Source: Caldifarciminota bacterium 4484_18 (GTDB lineage: Bacteria > Hydrothermota > UBA3073 > NMUJ01). Taken from it: a stretch of 14,708 nt of DNA. Of this stretch, positions 7,604-14,363 are shown one piece after another. The stretch covers positions 1 to 14,708 of the forward strand of contig NMUJ01000008.1 in NCBI GenBank assembly GCA_002256535.1, in the 5' to 3' direction. Each line of letters begins with the position of its first letter. The first letter of the stretch is position 1. A program made the position numbers and the translations under genes. Under the pieces are notes generated by a model that saw only the letters and a list, made by a program, of their open reading frames with translations, was not told the DNA's origin and did no database searches.

Positions 7604-7692
7604 TGACAGCTTCTGCATGGATAACGCTTTTGCTCACGTTGGGCGTATTGGTTGGCGGTATCATCTACTCCATATATAAAATGGGACGATGA
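7603..7692 (+). CDS. 29-residue single-span membrane protein between rpoC and secD
   Basis: The ATG at 7603 shares its A with the rpoC TGA, and the frame closes at TGA 7690-7692. The peptide starts MTASAWITLLLTLGVLVGG and ends IIYSIYKMGR. It has a short polar N-terminus, one hydrophobic span of about 20 residues with a small-residue GG pair, and a basic C-terminal tail, suggesting N-out, C-in topology. The 'SA...GG..Y' layout resembles the very small subunits (MetS type) of NSS-family amino-acid symporters, but no transporter is adjacent. It occupies the place before secDF where yajC is often found, yet it is far too short for YajC. The one-base overlap points to translational coupling with rpoC. 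It is real-looking by context and composition, with function unknown. Confidence 0.6.
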   Translation: MTASAWITLLLTLGVLVGGIIYSIYKMGR

Positions 7693-7726
7693 TTGACTAT
7701 GTGAGGATTGCTCTTATTTTCATCAG

Positions 7727-9286
7727 ATGAAATTGGGCCGAAGAGGGTTCCTTATCTTGCTGGTGGTGGGACTGGCTTTATGGCAGTTTTCCTACACTAT
7801 AAAGTATTACAAGCTCACACCTGAGGCACGTGCTACATTACCCGTAGAAGAGTTCAAGAAATTACGTCGGAAGGCGCTCAATCTGGGGCTCGATCTTCAG
7901 GGTGGTATGCATCTCATATTACGTGTGAAAGCGGAGGAGCTCACCCCTGATGAGCGTAAAGGTGCACGTGACAGAGCATTACGTATAATAGAGAACAGGA
8001 TAAACCAGTTTGGTGTTAGCGAACCCCAGATTATGCCATTACGCGATGAGTATATAGTTATACAGTTGCCAGGTGTACGGGATCCGGAGCGTGCTAAAGA
8101 AATAATCCAGAAGACAGCACAATTACAGTTTAGGCTGGTGGAAGAGAGTAAAAAGACGTGGGAGCTTATCGAAAGAATCGATAGCATAGTACATGCATAT
8201 GAACTCAGCACCACCGCAGACACTTATGCGTTGTTACCCAACCCCGTGTTATCACTATTTGAAAGGGGTGCACCCGAACGTCTATTCATAAAGGTGGAAG
8301 ATACGAGCCTCTTTAATAAATACCTTCGTCTACCAGAAGTGCGCAGTATATTGTCTGAAGATAAAGAGTTCCTATATTCCAAACCTTCAGAACGTATGGG
8401 CCATAAGGTGGTGGAGGTGCTGTTTGTTGATACGGAAGTTTTACTTACAGGTGATGCCATCTCAGATGCACGTCCCGGCATTGGGACGGCTGAGAACCCG
8501 CTCGAACCACGTGTCGACCTTGACATGAAGCCATGGGCACGTAGGAGATGGGCTGATATAACAGGTGCAAACGTAGGACGTAGGATTGCCATCATTCTGG
8601 ATAATGTAGTACAATCAGCCCCTGTAGTACGTGAACGTATTGTCGGGGGTAGAAGTCAAATCACAATGGGGCGCGCTAGAATAGAAGATGCACGTGACCT
8701 CGCGCTGGTCATACGAGCAGGTGCATTACCGGCGCCACTCGAAATCGTAGAAGAGCGAACAGTAGGTCCAACATTGGGTAGCGATTCCGTACGTGCAGGC
8801 ATACGTGCAATATATATTGGCGCGATAGTAGTATTTATTTTTATGATACTCTATTATCACCTGTCAGGCATAATAGCAGATATTGCGGTAATTATAAATA
8901 TCATCCTTATACTTGCAGTGTTATCGCTATTCAATGCTACATTGACATTGCCAGGGATTGCAGGGCTTGTACTTGTTGTAGGTACAAGTGTTGATGCAAA
9001 CGTACTCATATTCGAACGCATTCGTGAGGAGTTGGCCGCAGGTAAAACATTAAAAACCGCTATAAGTGCGGGATTTGGTAACGCATTCAGAACGATATTG
9101 GATGCTAATCTCACCACCTTATTGATGGCAGTTATCCTATACTTCTTTGGTACTGGACCTATTAAAGGGTTTGGTGTTACTTTAAGTATCGGAATATTGG
9201 CAAACTTCTTCACCGCTATAGTGTTTACGAGGTTTATGTTGGATTGGATAACTTCGTTTTATAAAGTACCGAGGTTTTTGATGTAA
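7727..9286 (+). CDS. secD: Protein translocase subunit SecD
   Basis: SecD is the larger half of the SecDF complex, an RND-type inner-membrane motor that uses the proton or sodium gradient to pull exported proteins out of the SecYEG channel. Residues 8-20 form the first transmembrane helix. The conserved D1 motif LNLGLDLQGGMHLIL is at 51-65. A large periplasmic domain follows, ending with 'ANVGRRIAIILDNVVQSAPV'. Five C-terminal membrane helices occupy about 360-510. The motif SVDANVLIFERIREE contains D423, which matches the functionally important D519 of E. coli SecD. The 519-residue length is normal. No in-frame start codon lies between the preceding stop (7694) and the ATG at 7727, and no good Shine-Dalgarno is present. 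secF follows after one base. Confidence 0.96.
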   Translation: MKLGRRGFLILLVVGLALWQFSYTIKYYKLTPEARATLPVEEFKKLRRKALNLGLDLQGGMHLILRVKAEELTPDERKGARDRALRIIENRINQFGVSEPQIMPLRDEYIVIQLPGVRDPERAKEIIQKTAQLQFRLVEESKKTWELIERIDSIVHAYELSTTADTYALLPNPVLSLFERGAPERLFIKVEDTSLFNKYLRLPEVRSILSEDKEFLYSKPSERMGHKVVEVLFVDTEVLLTGDAISDARPGIGTAENPLEPRVDLDMKPWARRRWADITGANVGRRIAIILDNVVQSAPVVRERIVGGRSQITMGRARIEDARDLALVIRAGALPAPLEIVEERTVGPTLGSDSVRAGIRAIYIGAIVVFIFMILYYHLSGIIADIAVIINIILILAVLSLFNATLTLPGIAGLVLVVGTSVDANVLIFERIREELAAGKTLKTAISAGFGNAFRTILDANLTTLLMAVILYFFGTGPIKGFGVTLSIGILANFFTAIVFTRFMLDWITSFYKVPRFLM

Positions 9287-9287
9287 G

Positions 9288-10367
9288 ATGGTAAAATTTA
9301 TAAAAAGAGTACCGAGTATAGACTTTCTGCAGTTCTCGAGGTTCACGGTCTTTATTTCGCTCGCCCTCATAGTTACAGGGGTTGCATCGCTGATAGTACG
9401 TAACGGACTTAACTACGGGATAGAGTTTACAGGTGGTTTATTTGTTGAAGTGCATTTTGACAGCTTGATAACCACACAGGAGATACGTTCAGCCTTAAGT
9501 GAGGTAGGTTTAGGGCATGCTATCATACAACGTGATGTTACAGCGAACTATAATTTCTTCATCAGAACCCGGCTAACCGAAAACGTAACCCCTGAACTCA
9601 CTAAGAAAGTATTGCAGGAACATTTCCCCAACAACCCATTAAGAATAGAGAGGGTTGAAAAAATAGGTGCTGTTATATCAAGGGGGTTGAAGTTACGTGC
9701 GTTTTGGGTTGTAGTCTGTGGTCTATTCATTATGCTACTCTACATAACTGTGCGGTTTACGTATAAATTTGGGGTGGCTGCAGTGATAGCACTCATACAT
9801 GATGTGTTGATAACCGTTGGTATACTCAATATACTTAACCGCGAATTCACCATCGCTATAATAGCGGCATTACTTACAATCATCGGTTATTCAATAAACG
9901 ATTCGATAGTTATATCCGATAGAATACGCGAAAACCTACGTCTGTACCCCAAAACTGCATTCACAGATATCGTTAACCGCAGTCTAAATGAAACGTTATC
10001 ACGTACCATTATAACATCATTAACTACAATATTTGTGTTACTCGCCTTGTTTATAGTCGGTGGTAAAGTTATTCACGATTTCTCACTTGCGTTACTCATA
10101 GGTGTGATAACTGGTACCTATTCGTCACTATTCGTGCTGTCACCCATAGTTGTGGCCTGGGAGAGGCGTTTCCCATCACCTGAAACCCGCAAACGTGTGT
10201 ATTACAAGGAGAAAGAAGAACGTGCAGTAGCAGCGGAAGCACCCATAGAAGCTACCACACCAACCCGAGAGGAAAGAAAGGGCCACATACTTTTGCCCAC
10301 ACCACAGAAGGTAGACACCACCCCCACCAAGAAAAAGAAGAAAAAGAAACGCAAGAAGAAACGCTAA
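9288..10367 (+). CDS. secF: Protein translocase subunit SecF with lysine-rich C-terminal tail
   Basis: SecF is the partner of SecD in the export motor. It has a membrane helix near residues 22-38, then the signature YGIEFTGG near 43-50, a short periplasmic domain, and a five-helix block (about 135-300) containing SINDSIVISDRIREN, where the Asp/Arg pattern matches the E. coli proton-path region, and 'SRTIITSLTTIFVLL'. The core ends near residue 300. An extra tail of about 60 residues is charged and closes with about 15 residues that are nearly all Lys and Arg. This is longer and far more basic than in classical SecF. The gap to secD is one base, so coupled translation is expected. It converges on the minus-strand oxidoreductase with only 7 bases between stops. 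Confidence 0.95.
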   Translation: MVKFIKRVPSIDFLQFSRFTVFISLALIVTGVASLIVRNGLNYGIEFTGGLFVEVHFDSLITTQEIRSALSEVGLGHAIIQRDVTANYNFFIRTRLTENVTPELTKKVLQEHFPNNPLRIERVEKIGAVISRGLKLRAFWVVVCGLFIMLLYITVRFTYKFGVAAVIALIHDVLITVGILNILNREFTIAIIAALLTIIGYSINDSIVISDRIRENLRLYPKTAFTDIVNRSLNETLSRTIITSLTTIFVLLALFIVGGKVIHDFSLALLIGVITGTYSSLFVLSPIVVAWERRFPSPETRKRVYYKEKEERAVAAEAPIEATTPTREERKGHILLPTPQKVDTTPTKKKKKKKRKKKR

Positions 10368-10374
10368 CTTAGCA

Positions 10375-11751
10375 TCACAAAACCTTACCTGGGTTGAGAA
10401 TATTGTTGGGGTCGAGCATCTTCTTCATGTTACGCATAAGGGTTATCTCCTCAGGACTTACACTCATACTTAGATATTGACGTTTAGCTAACCCTATACC
10501 GTGTTCGCCGGAAATCTTTCCCCCCACAGAGACAACCTTTGAATAGAGTGCATGCACAAGAGCTGGCAATCTCTGTTGCCACACATCATCGGGTATGTCG
10601 TGTTTCAGTATATTGACGTGAAGGTTACCATCTCCTATGTGCCCATACACTGCGATCGGTAATCCATGTGTGGATTCAAGCTGTTCAATGTATTTAAGTA
10701 ACCCCGGTATCTCACCACGAGGGACAACCACATCCTCATGTGCTACCTCGCCTGTTGACTTTAATGCCTCGCTTATTACACGTCTTGCACGCCACAAATC
10801 TGCACGTCTACGTTCATCCTCCGCAACAAGTACGTCTATCGCATCGTTGTTCAATGCTGCCTCACCTATCACCTCGTACTGTTTGGCAAGTAGATCGCTA
10901 TCATTACCGTCGAGCTCCACAAGTAATAATGCCTTAGCTTCAGGAAACGGTAGCTTCTCTCCAGTATGCTGTTCGGAAGCCTTTATGGCTTTAGATTCCA
11001 TGAACTCAAGTGCTGCCGGTAGTATACCATGTTTATGTAAGATATCCAACACCGTACGGCTGAGGTTTTCAAATTCCGTAAACGGTATAAGTAAATCCAC
11101 TCGATATTTAGGTGCGGGTATGAGCTTAAGTATCGCCTTCGTAACAACCCCTAATGTACCTTCTGAACCTATGAAGATGTGCATCAATTCGTACCCTGTG
11201 GCGTTCTTCCTTAATTTGCCGCCTGTAAATATCACCTCACCGGTTGGCAACACTACTTCCAACCCCAACACATAATTTTTTGTTGTACCATACTTGAGAG
11301 TTTGTGCACCACCTGCATCCTCGGCAATATTACCCCCAATCGTACATGAATCTAAGCTTGCAGGGTCGGGGGGATAGAAAAGGGTTAGCTTCTCTGCCTC
11401 CTCACGTAACGTACCCGTAATTACACCGGGCTCCACCACCGCTACGGAGTTCACCACATCAATATCCAATATGCGGTTCAGCTTCTCAAGTGACAGCACA
11501 ATACCACCCTGTGGGACAGCACCCCCTGATAAACCTGTACCGCCCCCCCTTGGTGTAATAGCTATTAGCTCACGGTTGGCAAGCTCCATTATCTGGGATA
11601 CCTCATCAGTAGATGAAGGTAAAACTACTGCCTCGGCGTATCCTTTTAAACCGGGTGTTTCATCGTGAAGATAGGGTTCCATGACATCCTTCTCTGTAAT
11701 GACTGCCGATTTTTCTACGATTTTACATAATTTCTCTATAATTGTTGCCAT
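10375..11751 (-). CDS. FAD-linked oxidoreductase, GlcD/D-lactate dehydrogenase type
   Basis: This is a flavoprotein of the vanillyl-alcohol-oxidase superfamily that oxidises D-2-hydroxyacids such as glycolate or D-lactate. The N-terminal FAD-binding domain shows PRGGGTGLSGG at 67-77 and 'CTIGGNIAEDAGG'. The C-terminal catalytic domain shows GHIGDGNLHVN at 370-380, with H371 and H378, and GEHGIGLAKR from 415, ending with 'DPNNILNPGKVL'. The 458-residue length is normal for single-domain GlcD. No Fe-S partner (GlcF) is adjacent and no Fe-S domain is fused, so the electron acceptor is unknown and the exact substrate cannot be assigned. The ATG at 11751 follows a poly-G Shine-Dalgarno. The upstream gene on the same strand is glycerol-1-phosphate dehydrogenase, 75 bases away, so the two may be cotranscribed. 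Confidence 0.9.
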   Translation of the reverse strand: MATIIEKLCKIVEKSAVITEKDVMEPYLHDETPGLKGYAEAVVLPSSTDEVSQIMELANRELIAITPRGGGTGLSGGAVPQGGIVLSLEKLNRILDIDVVNSVAVVEPGVITGTLREEAEKLTLFYPPDPASLDSCTIGGNIAEDAGGAQTLKYGTTKNYVLGLEVVLPTGEVIFTGGKLRKNATGYELMHIFIGSEGTLGVVTKAILKLIPAPKYRVDLLIPFTEFENLSRTVLDILHKHGILPAALEFMESKAIKASEQHTGEKLPFPEAKALLLVELDGNDSDLLAKQYEVIGEAALNNDAIDVLVAEDERRRADLWRARRVISEALKSTGEVAHEDVVVPRGEIPGLLKYIEQLESTHGLPIAVYGHIGDGNLHVNILKHDIPDDVWQQRLPALVHALYSKVVSVGGKISGEHGIGLAKRQYLSMSVSPEEITLMRNMKKMLDPNNILNPGKVL

Positions 11752-11752
11752 T

Positions 11753-11764
11753 CTCCCCCCTTTT
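11753..11764 (-). promoter_or_regulatory. Poly-G ribosome binding site of the FAD-linked oxidoreductase
   Basis: Read on the minus strand, AAAAGGGGGGAG ends two bases before the ATG. It is a G-run rather than a clean GGAGG but is the only purine block in the spacer, and it supports 11751 as the start. Confidence 0.5.
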
Positions 11765-11826
11765 ATCTAAAATAACAAGTACGCAAACGGAATGACCCAT
11801 ATTGACACTCATTAATGAAGTTACCT

Positions 11827-13170
11827 TCATATCTCCCCTTTGTGGAGTTTGTCCACGATCTCATCCAATATTCCCATCTCATCTGCAATGTCTAAAATGG
11901 TGAACCTACCACGGATATATCGTGCTTTGGTGATCGCATGATATGCAAGTTCTTCATTCACTCCTATATCATCAAAACGTAGTGGACATTCTGCTTTACT
12001 CAGAAATTCAACAATCTGTTGATGTGTGTACACTAAAGAGAAAGCCTCTTCCTTGATCCGGTCCCATAGCGAAGGTAGTAACTCGGGTAACCTTTTTATC
12101 ACAGGCAGTTTCTTGGTGAATTCCTTTGATACTATCGGGACATGTTCGCCGAAGAATTTCATCTCCTTATCATAATCGATTTTCCTATGTGAAAGCAGAT
12201 GCCTTACCTCCCGAGAAGAGAGAACCTTCAGCTTTTCGTAGATTAGAGAGCTGATTATAACCCCAATACCCACTTGTAAACCATGGTAAGCGAAAATTTC
12301 TGCACCTTTAAAATGGGCGTACATATCTAAAAAATGGGAGATTAAATGTTCACCCCCGGAAGCAGGTGACGATTTGCCAGCGATGATCATCGAAATTCCA
12401 CCAAGATTTAAGCCTTCCATCAGAGACGAAATCACCCTCTCATCTCGCTGAACCAATTCATCACCCTTATCGATATACTTGTTTTCCGCTTCAGTAGCGA
12501 TTTTGAAAGGTAGGAGACAGAAAGCTTCCCCAGTAAGCAAGGAAGAAATCCTCCAATCCGCGTTTGCAAAAGCTTTCGCTAAACTATCGGCGAAGCCAGC
12601 TTTTATCAAATCCAGAGGAGCTTGTGATATTATTGTAATATCGGTGATAACAGCTCGAGTTGGTTGTACAGGTAAGGTTACCTTTAACCTACCCATTAGT
12701 AGAGCAGCCACACCTGACGTATAAGCGTTCATAGATGGGGCGGTGGGGAAACAGATTACCGGTATTTTCAAACTATCTGCTACATATTTGCCTAAATCTG
12801 TAATTGTACCTGCACCAACTGTTAAAATGGCATCTTTATTTTTTGCCTTGGCCAAAATTTCGGGTAAATACTTTTCATCCGCGTAGACCCTTTTAGTACC
12901 CTTGGGGTAAAGTATTAAGGGTGTTACTTGGTAATCTTCTCGTAATACTTCCTCACATTTGTTGCCAGCTACTCGATAGGTTATCTCATCACTCAATATC
13001 AAGATGCGTTTCCCCCTTACCAATGTTGAAATAAGGTAAGGTATACGTGAAATTGCATCCTTGCCGATAAAAATCAGTTTAATGGGAATATAATGCTCTT
13101 TTTCACAGAAGGGGCAGTTAAATTTTCTATCCAACAGTGAGTAGATATCTATTTTATCGTGGATTCGCAT
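11827..13170 (-). CDS. egsA: sn-glycerol-1-phosphate dehydrogenase (EgsA/AraM family) with N-terminal Cys-Cys-His motif
   Basis: It is predicted to reduce dihydroxyacetone phosphate to sn-glycerol 1-phosphate with NAD(P)H in the cytoplasm. It belongs to the metal-dependent polyol dehydrogenase fold. The nucleotide loop TVGAGTITDLGKY is at 117-129 and FPTAPSMNAYTSG at 141-153. The metal ligands expected for the family are D195 (GFADSLAK), H275 (GGEHLISH) and H296 (AYHGLQ). Before the catalytic fold lies C19-x2-C22-x3-H26, which could bind zinc, a feature I associate with some bacterial members. The frame extends upstream to a GTG at 13260 but has no Shine-Dalgarno there, and the extra residues look unlike the family. 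ATG 13170 (447 residues) is chosen; ATG 13179 is also possible. In Bacillus the homologue (AraM) makes an archaeal-type glycerophosphate lipid precursor. Confidence 0.85.
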   Translation of the reverse strand: MRIHDKIDIYSLLDRKFNCPFCEKEHYIPIKLIFIGKDAISRIPYLISTLVRGKRILILSDEITYRVAGNKCEEVLREDYQVTPLILYPKGTKRVYADEKYLPEILAKAKNKDAILTVGAGTITDLGKYVADSLKIPVICFPTAPSMNAYTSGVAALLMGRLKVTLPVQPTRAVITDITIISQAPLDLIKAGFADSLAKAFANADWRISSLLTGEAFCLLPFKIATEAENKYIDKGDELVQRDERVISSLMEGLNLGGISMIIAGKSSPASGGEHLISHFLDMYAHFKGAEIFAYHGLQVGIGVIISSLIYEKLKVLSSREVRHLLSHRKIDYDKEMKFFGEHVPIVSKEFTKKLPVIKRLPELLPSLWDRIKEEAFSLVYTHQQIVEFLSKAECPLRFDDIGVNEELAYHAITKARYIRGRFTILDIADEMGILDEIVDKLHKGEI

Positions 13171-13179
13171 TTCCCACAT

Positions 13180-13206
13180 AAAATAACATCTGTAGCCTAT
13201 CGTCAA
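13180..13206 (-). promoter_or_regulatory. Promoter for the glycerol-1-phosphate dehydrogenase gene
   Basis: On the minus strand, TTGACG (13206-13201) and TATTTT (13185-13180) are 15 bases apart. The -35 begins 36 bases before the chosen ATG at 13170, which would make the message leaderless or nearly so. It is arranged back to back with the porin promoter, with 6 bases between the two -35 boxes. Confidence 0.4.
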
Positions 13207-13212
13207 CAAAGC

Positions 13213-13239
13213 TTGACAAAATTTCAGAAGCTCTATTTT
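13213..13239 (+). promoter_or_regulatory. Promoter for the porin gene
   Basis: A perfect TTGACA (13213-13218) is followed after 15 bases by TATTTT (13234-13239). Transcription would start near 13246, leaving a leader of about 35 bases that contains a strong Shine-Dalgarno. Together with the opposing -35 it forms the inverted repeat GTCAA-N6-TTGAC at 13202-13217. Confidence 0.45.
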
Positions 13240-13266
13240 ACCTTTACAGAGATCTCTCACAAACAG

Positions 13267-13276
13267 AAAAGGAGGT
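13267..13276 (+). promoter_or_regulatory. Strong ribosome binding site of the porin gene
   Basis: AAAAGGAGGT ends 4 bases before the ATG at 13281 (5 bases from GGAGG). It is the best Shine-Dalgarno in the window and fixes the porin start. Confidence 0.7.
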
Positions 13277-13280
13277 AATA

Positions 13281-13982
13281 ATGCGTAAATTTAATCTCAT
13301 TTTTATAGCGGTAGTAAGTACGGCGTTAGTCTCTTCATTAGCCGCGAAAGTTTTCGAGGATGCAGCTCTATCGTACATCCAGCAAGAAATCCGATACACG
13401 CAAAATAGGCTCACCTTTAGCATAAGGAGGATGAGAATACGTTTTTGTGGTAGTTTAGCCGATGGTAAACTCTATTATAGGTTCGAACCTGCATTTGAGA
13501 AAGAGAGGTCTGCTTTCCATCTAAAGTTTGCATATGCGGATATCAAATATTTAGCCCCATATTTCACTCTTAGGGTTGGTAAGTTCTGTGCCCCGTCCAA
13601 CTTAGAGGTCTATTGGACTTGGCCACCTAACCAGCTCAATGTATGGATCAACCCCATCACACGTAAGATATGGGAAGTAGGTGATCTCTTCGACTATGGT
13701 ATACAAGGCGCGGGTACCTTCAAGCTAGGAGAAGAAGCAAAATTAACCTATATAGTGGCAGCACTTAATGGCAAAGGTTCATCACCTGGGGTTAATCCAG
13801 ATAAAAAGATAGATATCTGTGGAAGGGTAAATATCGTTCCGATCAAAAGCCTACAAATAGGAGGGTGGCTCCAATTAGTTAATGCCTACGACGTACGTGC
13901 TGCAGATTCAATAGATGAACGCACATTGTACGGGATAGATCTTTGGTATAGATATCATCAACTATTCCTCCTATGCACCTGA
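13281..13982 (+). CDS. OprP-like outer-membrane porin, 5' part of a frame-disrupted gene
   Basis: Residues 1-22 are a signal peptide (basic MRK, hydrophobic core, cleavage near SLAA). The mature part shows alternating beta-barrel strands: 'LTFSIRRMRIRFCGSLADGKLYYRFEP', 'AFHLKFAYADIKYLAPYFTLRVGKF', then 'PNQLNVWINPITRKIWEVGDLFDYGIQGAG', a layout like phosphate-selective porin O/P family members. The frame derails after 'LYGIDLWYRY' into a short nonsense tail ending at TGA 13980. The proper barrel C-terminus continues in the next frame to 14151. A trimeric anion-type porin is a reasonable guess, but substrate selectivity cannot be read. The gene has its own promoter and a strong Shine-Dalgarno, and a terminator follows, so it is monocistronic. 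Confidence 0.7.
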   Translation: MRKFNLIFIAVVSTALVSSLAAKVFEDAALSYIQQEIRYTQNRLTFSIRRMRIRFCGSLADGKLYYRFEPAFEKERSAFHLKFAYADIKYLAPYFTLRVGKFCAPSNLEVYWTWPPNQLNVWINPITRKIWEVGDLFDYGIQGAGTFKLGEEAKLTYIVAALNGKGSSPGVNPDKKIDICGRVNIVPIKSLQIGGWLQLVNAYDVRAADSIDERTLYGIDLWYRYHQLFLLCT

Positions 13983-14151
13983 TGTGGATAACATTAGTGC
14001 AGCCACCGTGATAACGCCTGGCGTTAATTTCTACATCGGTGAGAATCTCAAAGTGATGATCAACTACAGGATGATCAGTGATCCAGATGGCGCTTATTTT
14101 GCATCAGAGGATAACGTGTTTGAGATGCGTACCCAGGTGATGTTTAAGTAG
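13939..14151 (+). pseudogene. C-terminal part of the same porin, in the +1 frame
   Basis: Frame 1 is open from 13939 to TAG 14149-14151 with no start codon of its own. It encodes 'INYSSYAPDVDNISAATVITPGVNFYIG..', 'LKVMINYRMISDP' and a final strand ending MFK. This is the closing hairpin of an outer-membrane barrel, with an aromatic residue near the C-terminus as BamA substrates require. Joined to the upstream frame it gives about 290 residues. That is short for O/P-type porins, which are usually about 350-400 residues, so several strands seem to be missing at the junction in addition to the frame change. Confidence 0.7.
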
Positions 14152-14185
14152 ATGCAATATAGGAGGAGGTCCTTGCAGCCAATGT

Positions 14186-14219
14186 AGTTGAGAGGGGGCG
14201 TACCCCTCTCAACTCTTTT
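14186..14219 (+). terminator. Intrinsic terminator after the porin gene
   Basis: There is a perfect 12-base-pair stem, AGTTGAGAGGGG (14186-14197) with CCCCTCTCAACT (14203-14214), and a 5-base loop. It is followed by CTTTT and an AT-rich stretch. It lies 34 bases after the porin stop and is the clearest rho-independent terminator in the window. Confidence 0.88.
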
Positions 14220-14260
14220 AAATATTTATATGGGGCTCCTTGAAAAGAGGAAAAGGAGAG

Positions 14261-14290
14261 TTGTTGTTTTACAGTATTGAGGAGTATAGT
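14261..14290 (+). promoter_or_regulatory. Possible promoter for the phosphoesterase gene
   Basis: TTGTTG (14261-14266) and TATAGT (14285-14290) are 18 bases apart, downstream of the terminator. The -10 is good and the -35 weak. The leader would be about 65 bases. The rest of the gene-free stretch 14220-14363 holds only purine-rich sequence, with no RNA gene or conserved riboswitch that I recognise. Confidence 0.35.
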
Positions 14291-14353
14291 ATGAATAGAA
14301 GGGAAGTCTCCTTTCTATTTTTGGTGAAAAAGGTGTAGTGGATAAAAACGGAT

Positions 14354-14360
14354 GGGAGGT
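14354..14360 (+). promoter_or_regulatory. Ribosome binding site of the phosphoesterase gene
   Basis: GGGAGGT lies 3 bases before ATG 14364. An in-frame ATG at 14352 overlaps this element and would add only four residues, so 14364 is the better start. Confidence 0.55.
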
Positions 14361-14363
14361 AGG

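Noticed and set aside
10362..10372. GCTAACTTAGC palindrome between secF and the oxidoreductase as a bidirectional terminator
   Set aside because: A single-base loop cannot form a stable hairpin and there is no T-run on either side.
10637..11275. Long plus-strand frame opposite the FAD-linked oxidoreductase
   Set aside because: It is a shadow of a well-conserved gene, with Ser-rich low-complexity translation and no ribosome binding site.
11815..11830. Hairpin ATGAAG/CTTCAT with a four-base loop across the stop of the glycerol-1-phosphate dehydrogenase gene as a terminator
   Set aside because: The stem is only 6 AT-rich pairs and no T-run follows on the minus strand.
13171..13260. Extra 30 N-terminal residues of the glycerol-1-phosphate dehydrogenase frame (GTG start at 13260)
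   Set aside because: There is no Shine-Dalgarno, the residues look unlike the family, and the stretch contains the divergent promoter elements.
14291..14338. 15-codon frame upstream of the phosphoesterase as a leader peptide
   Set aside because: The predicted transcript start lies after its ATG, it has no attenuator-like hairpins, and its codons show no regulatory pattern.
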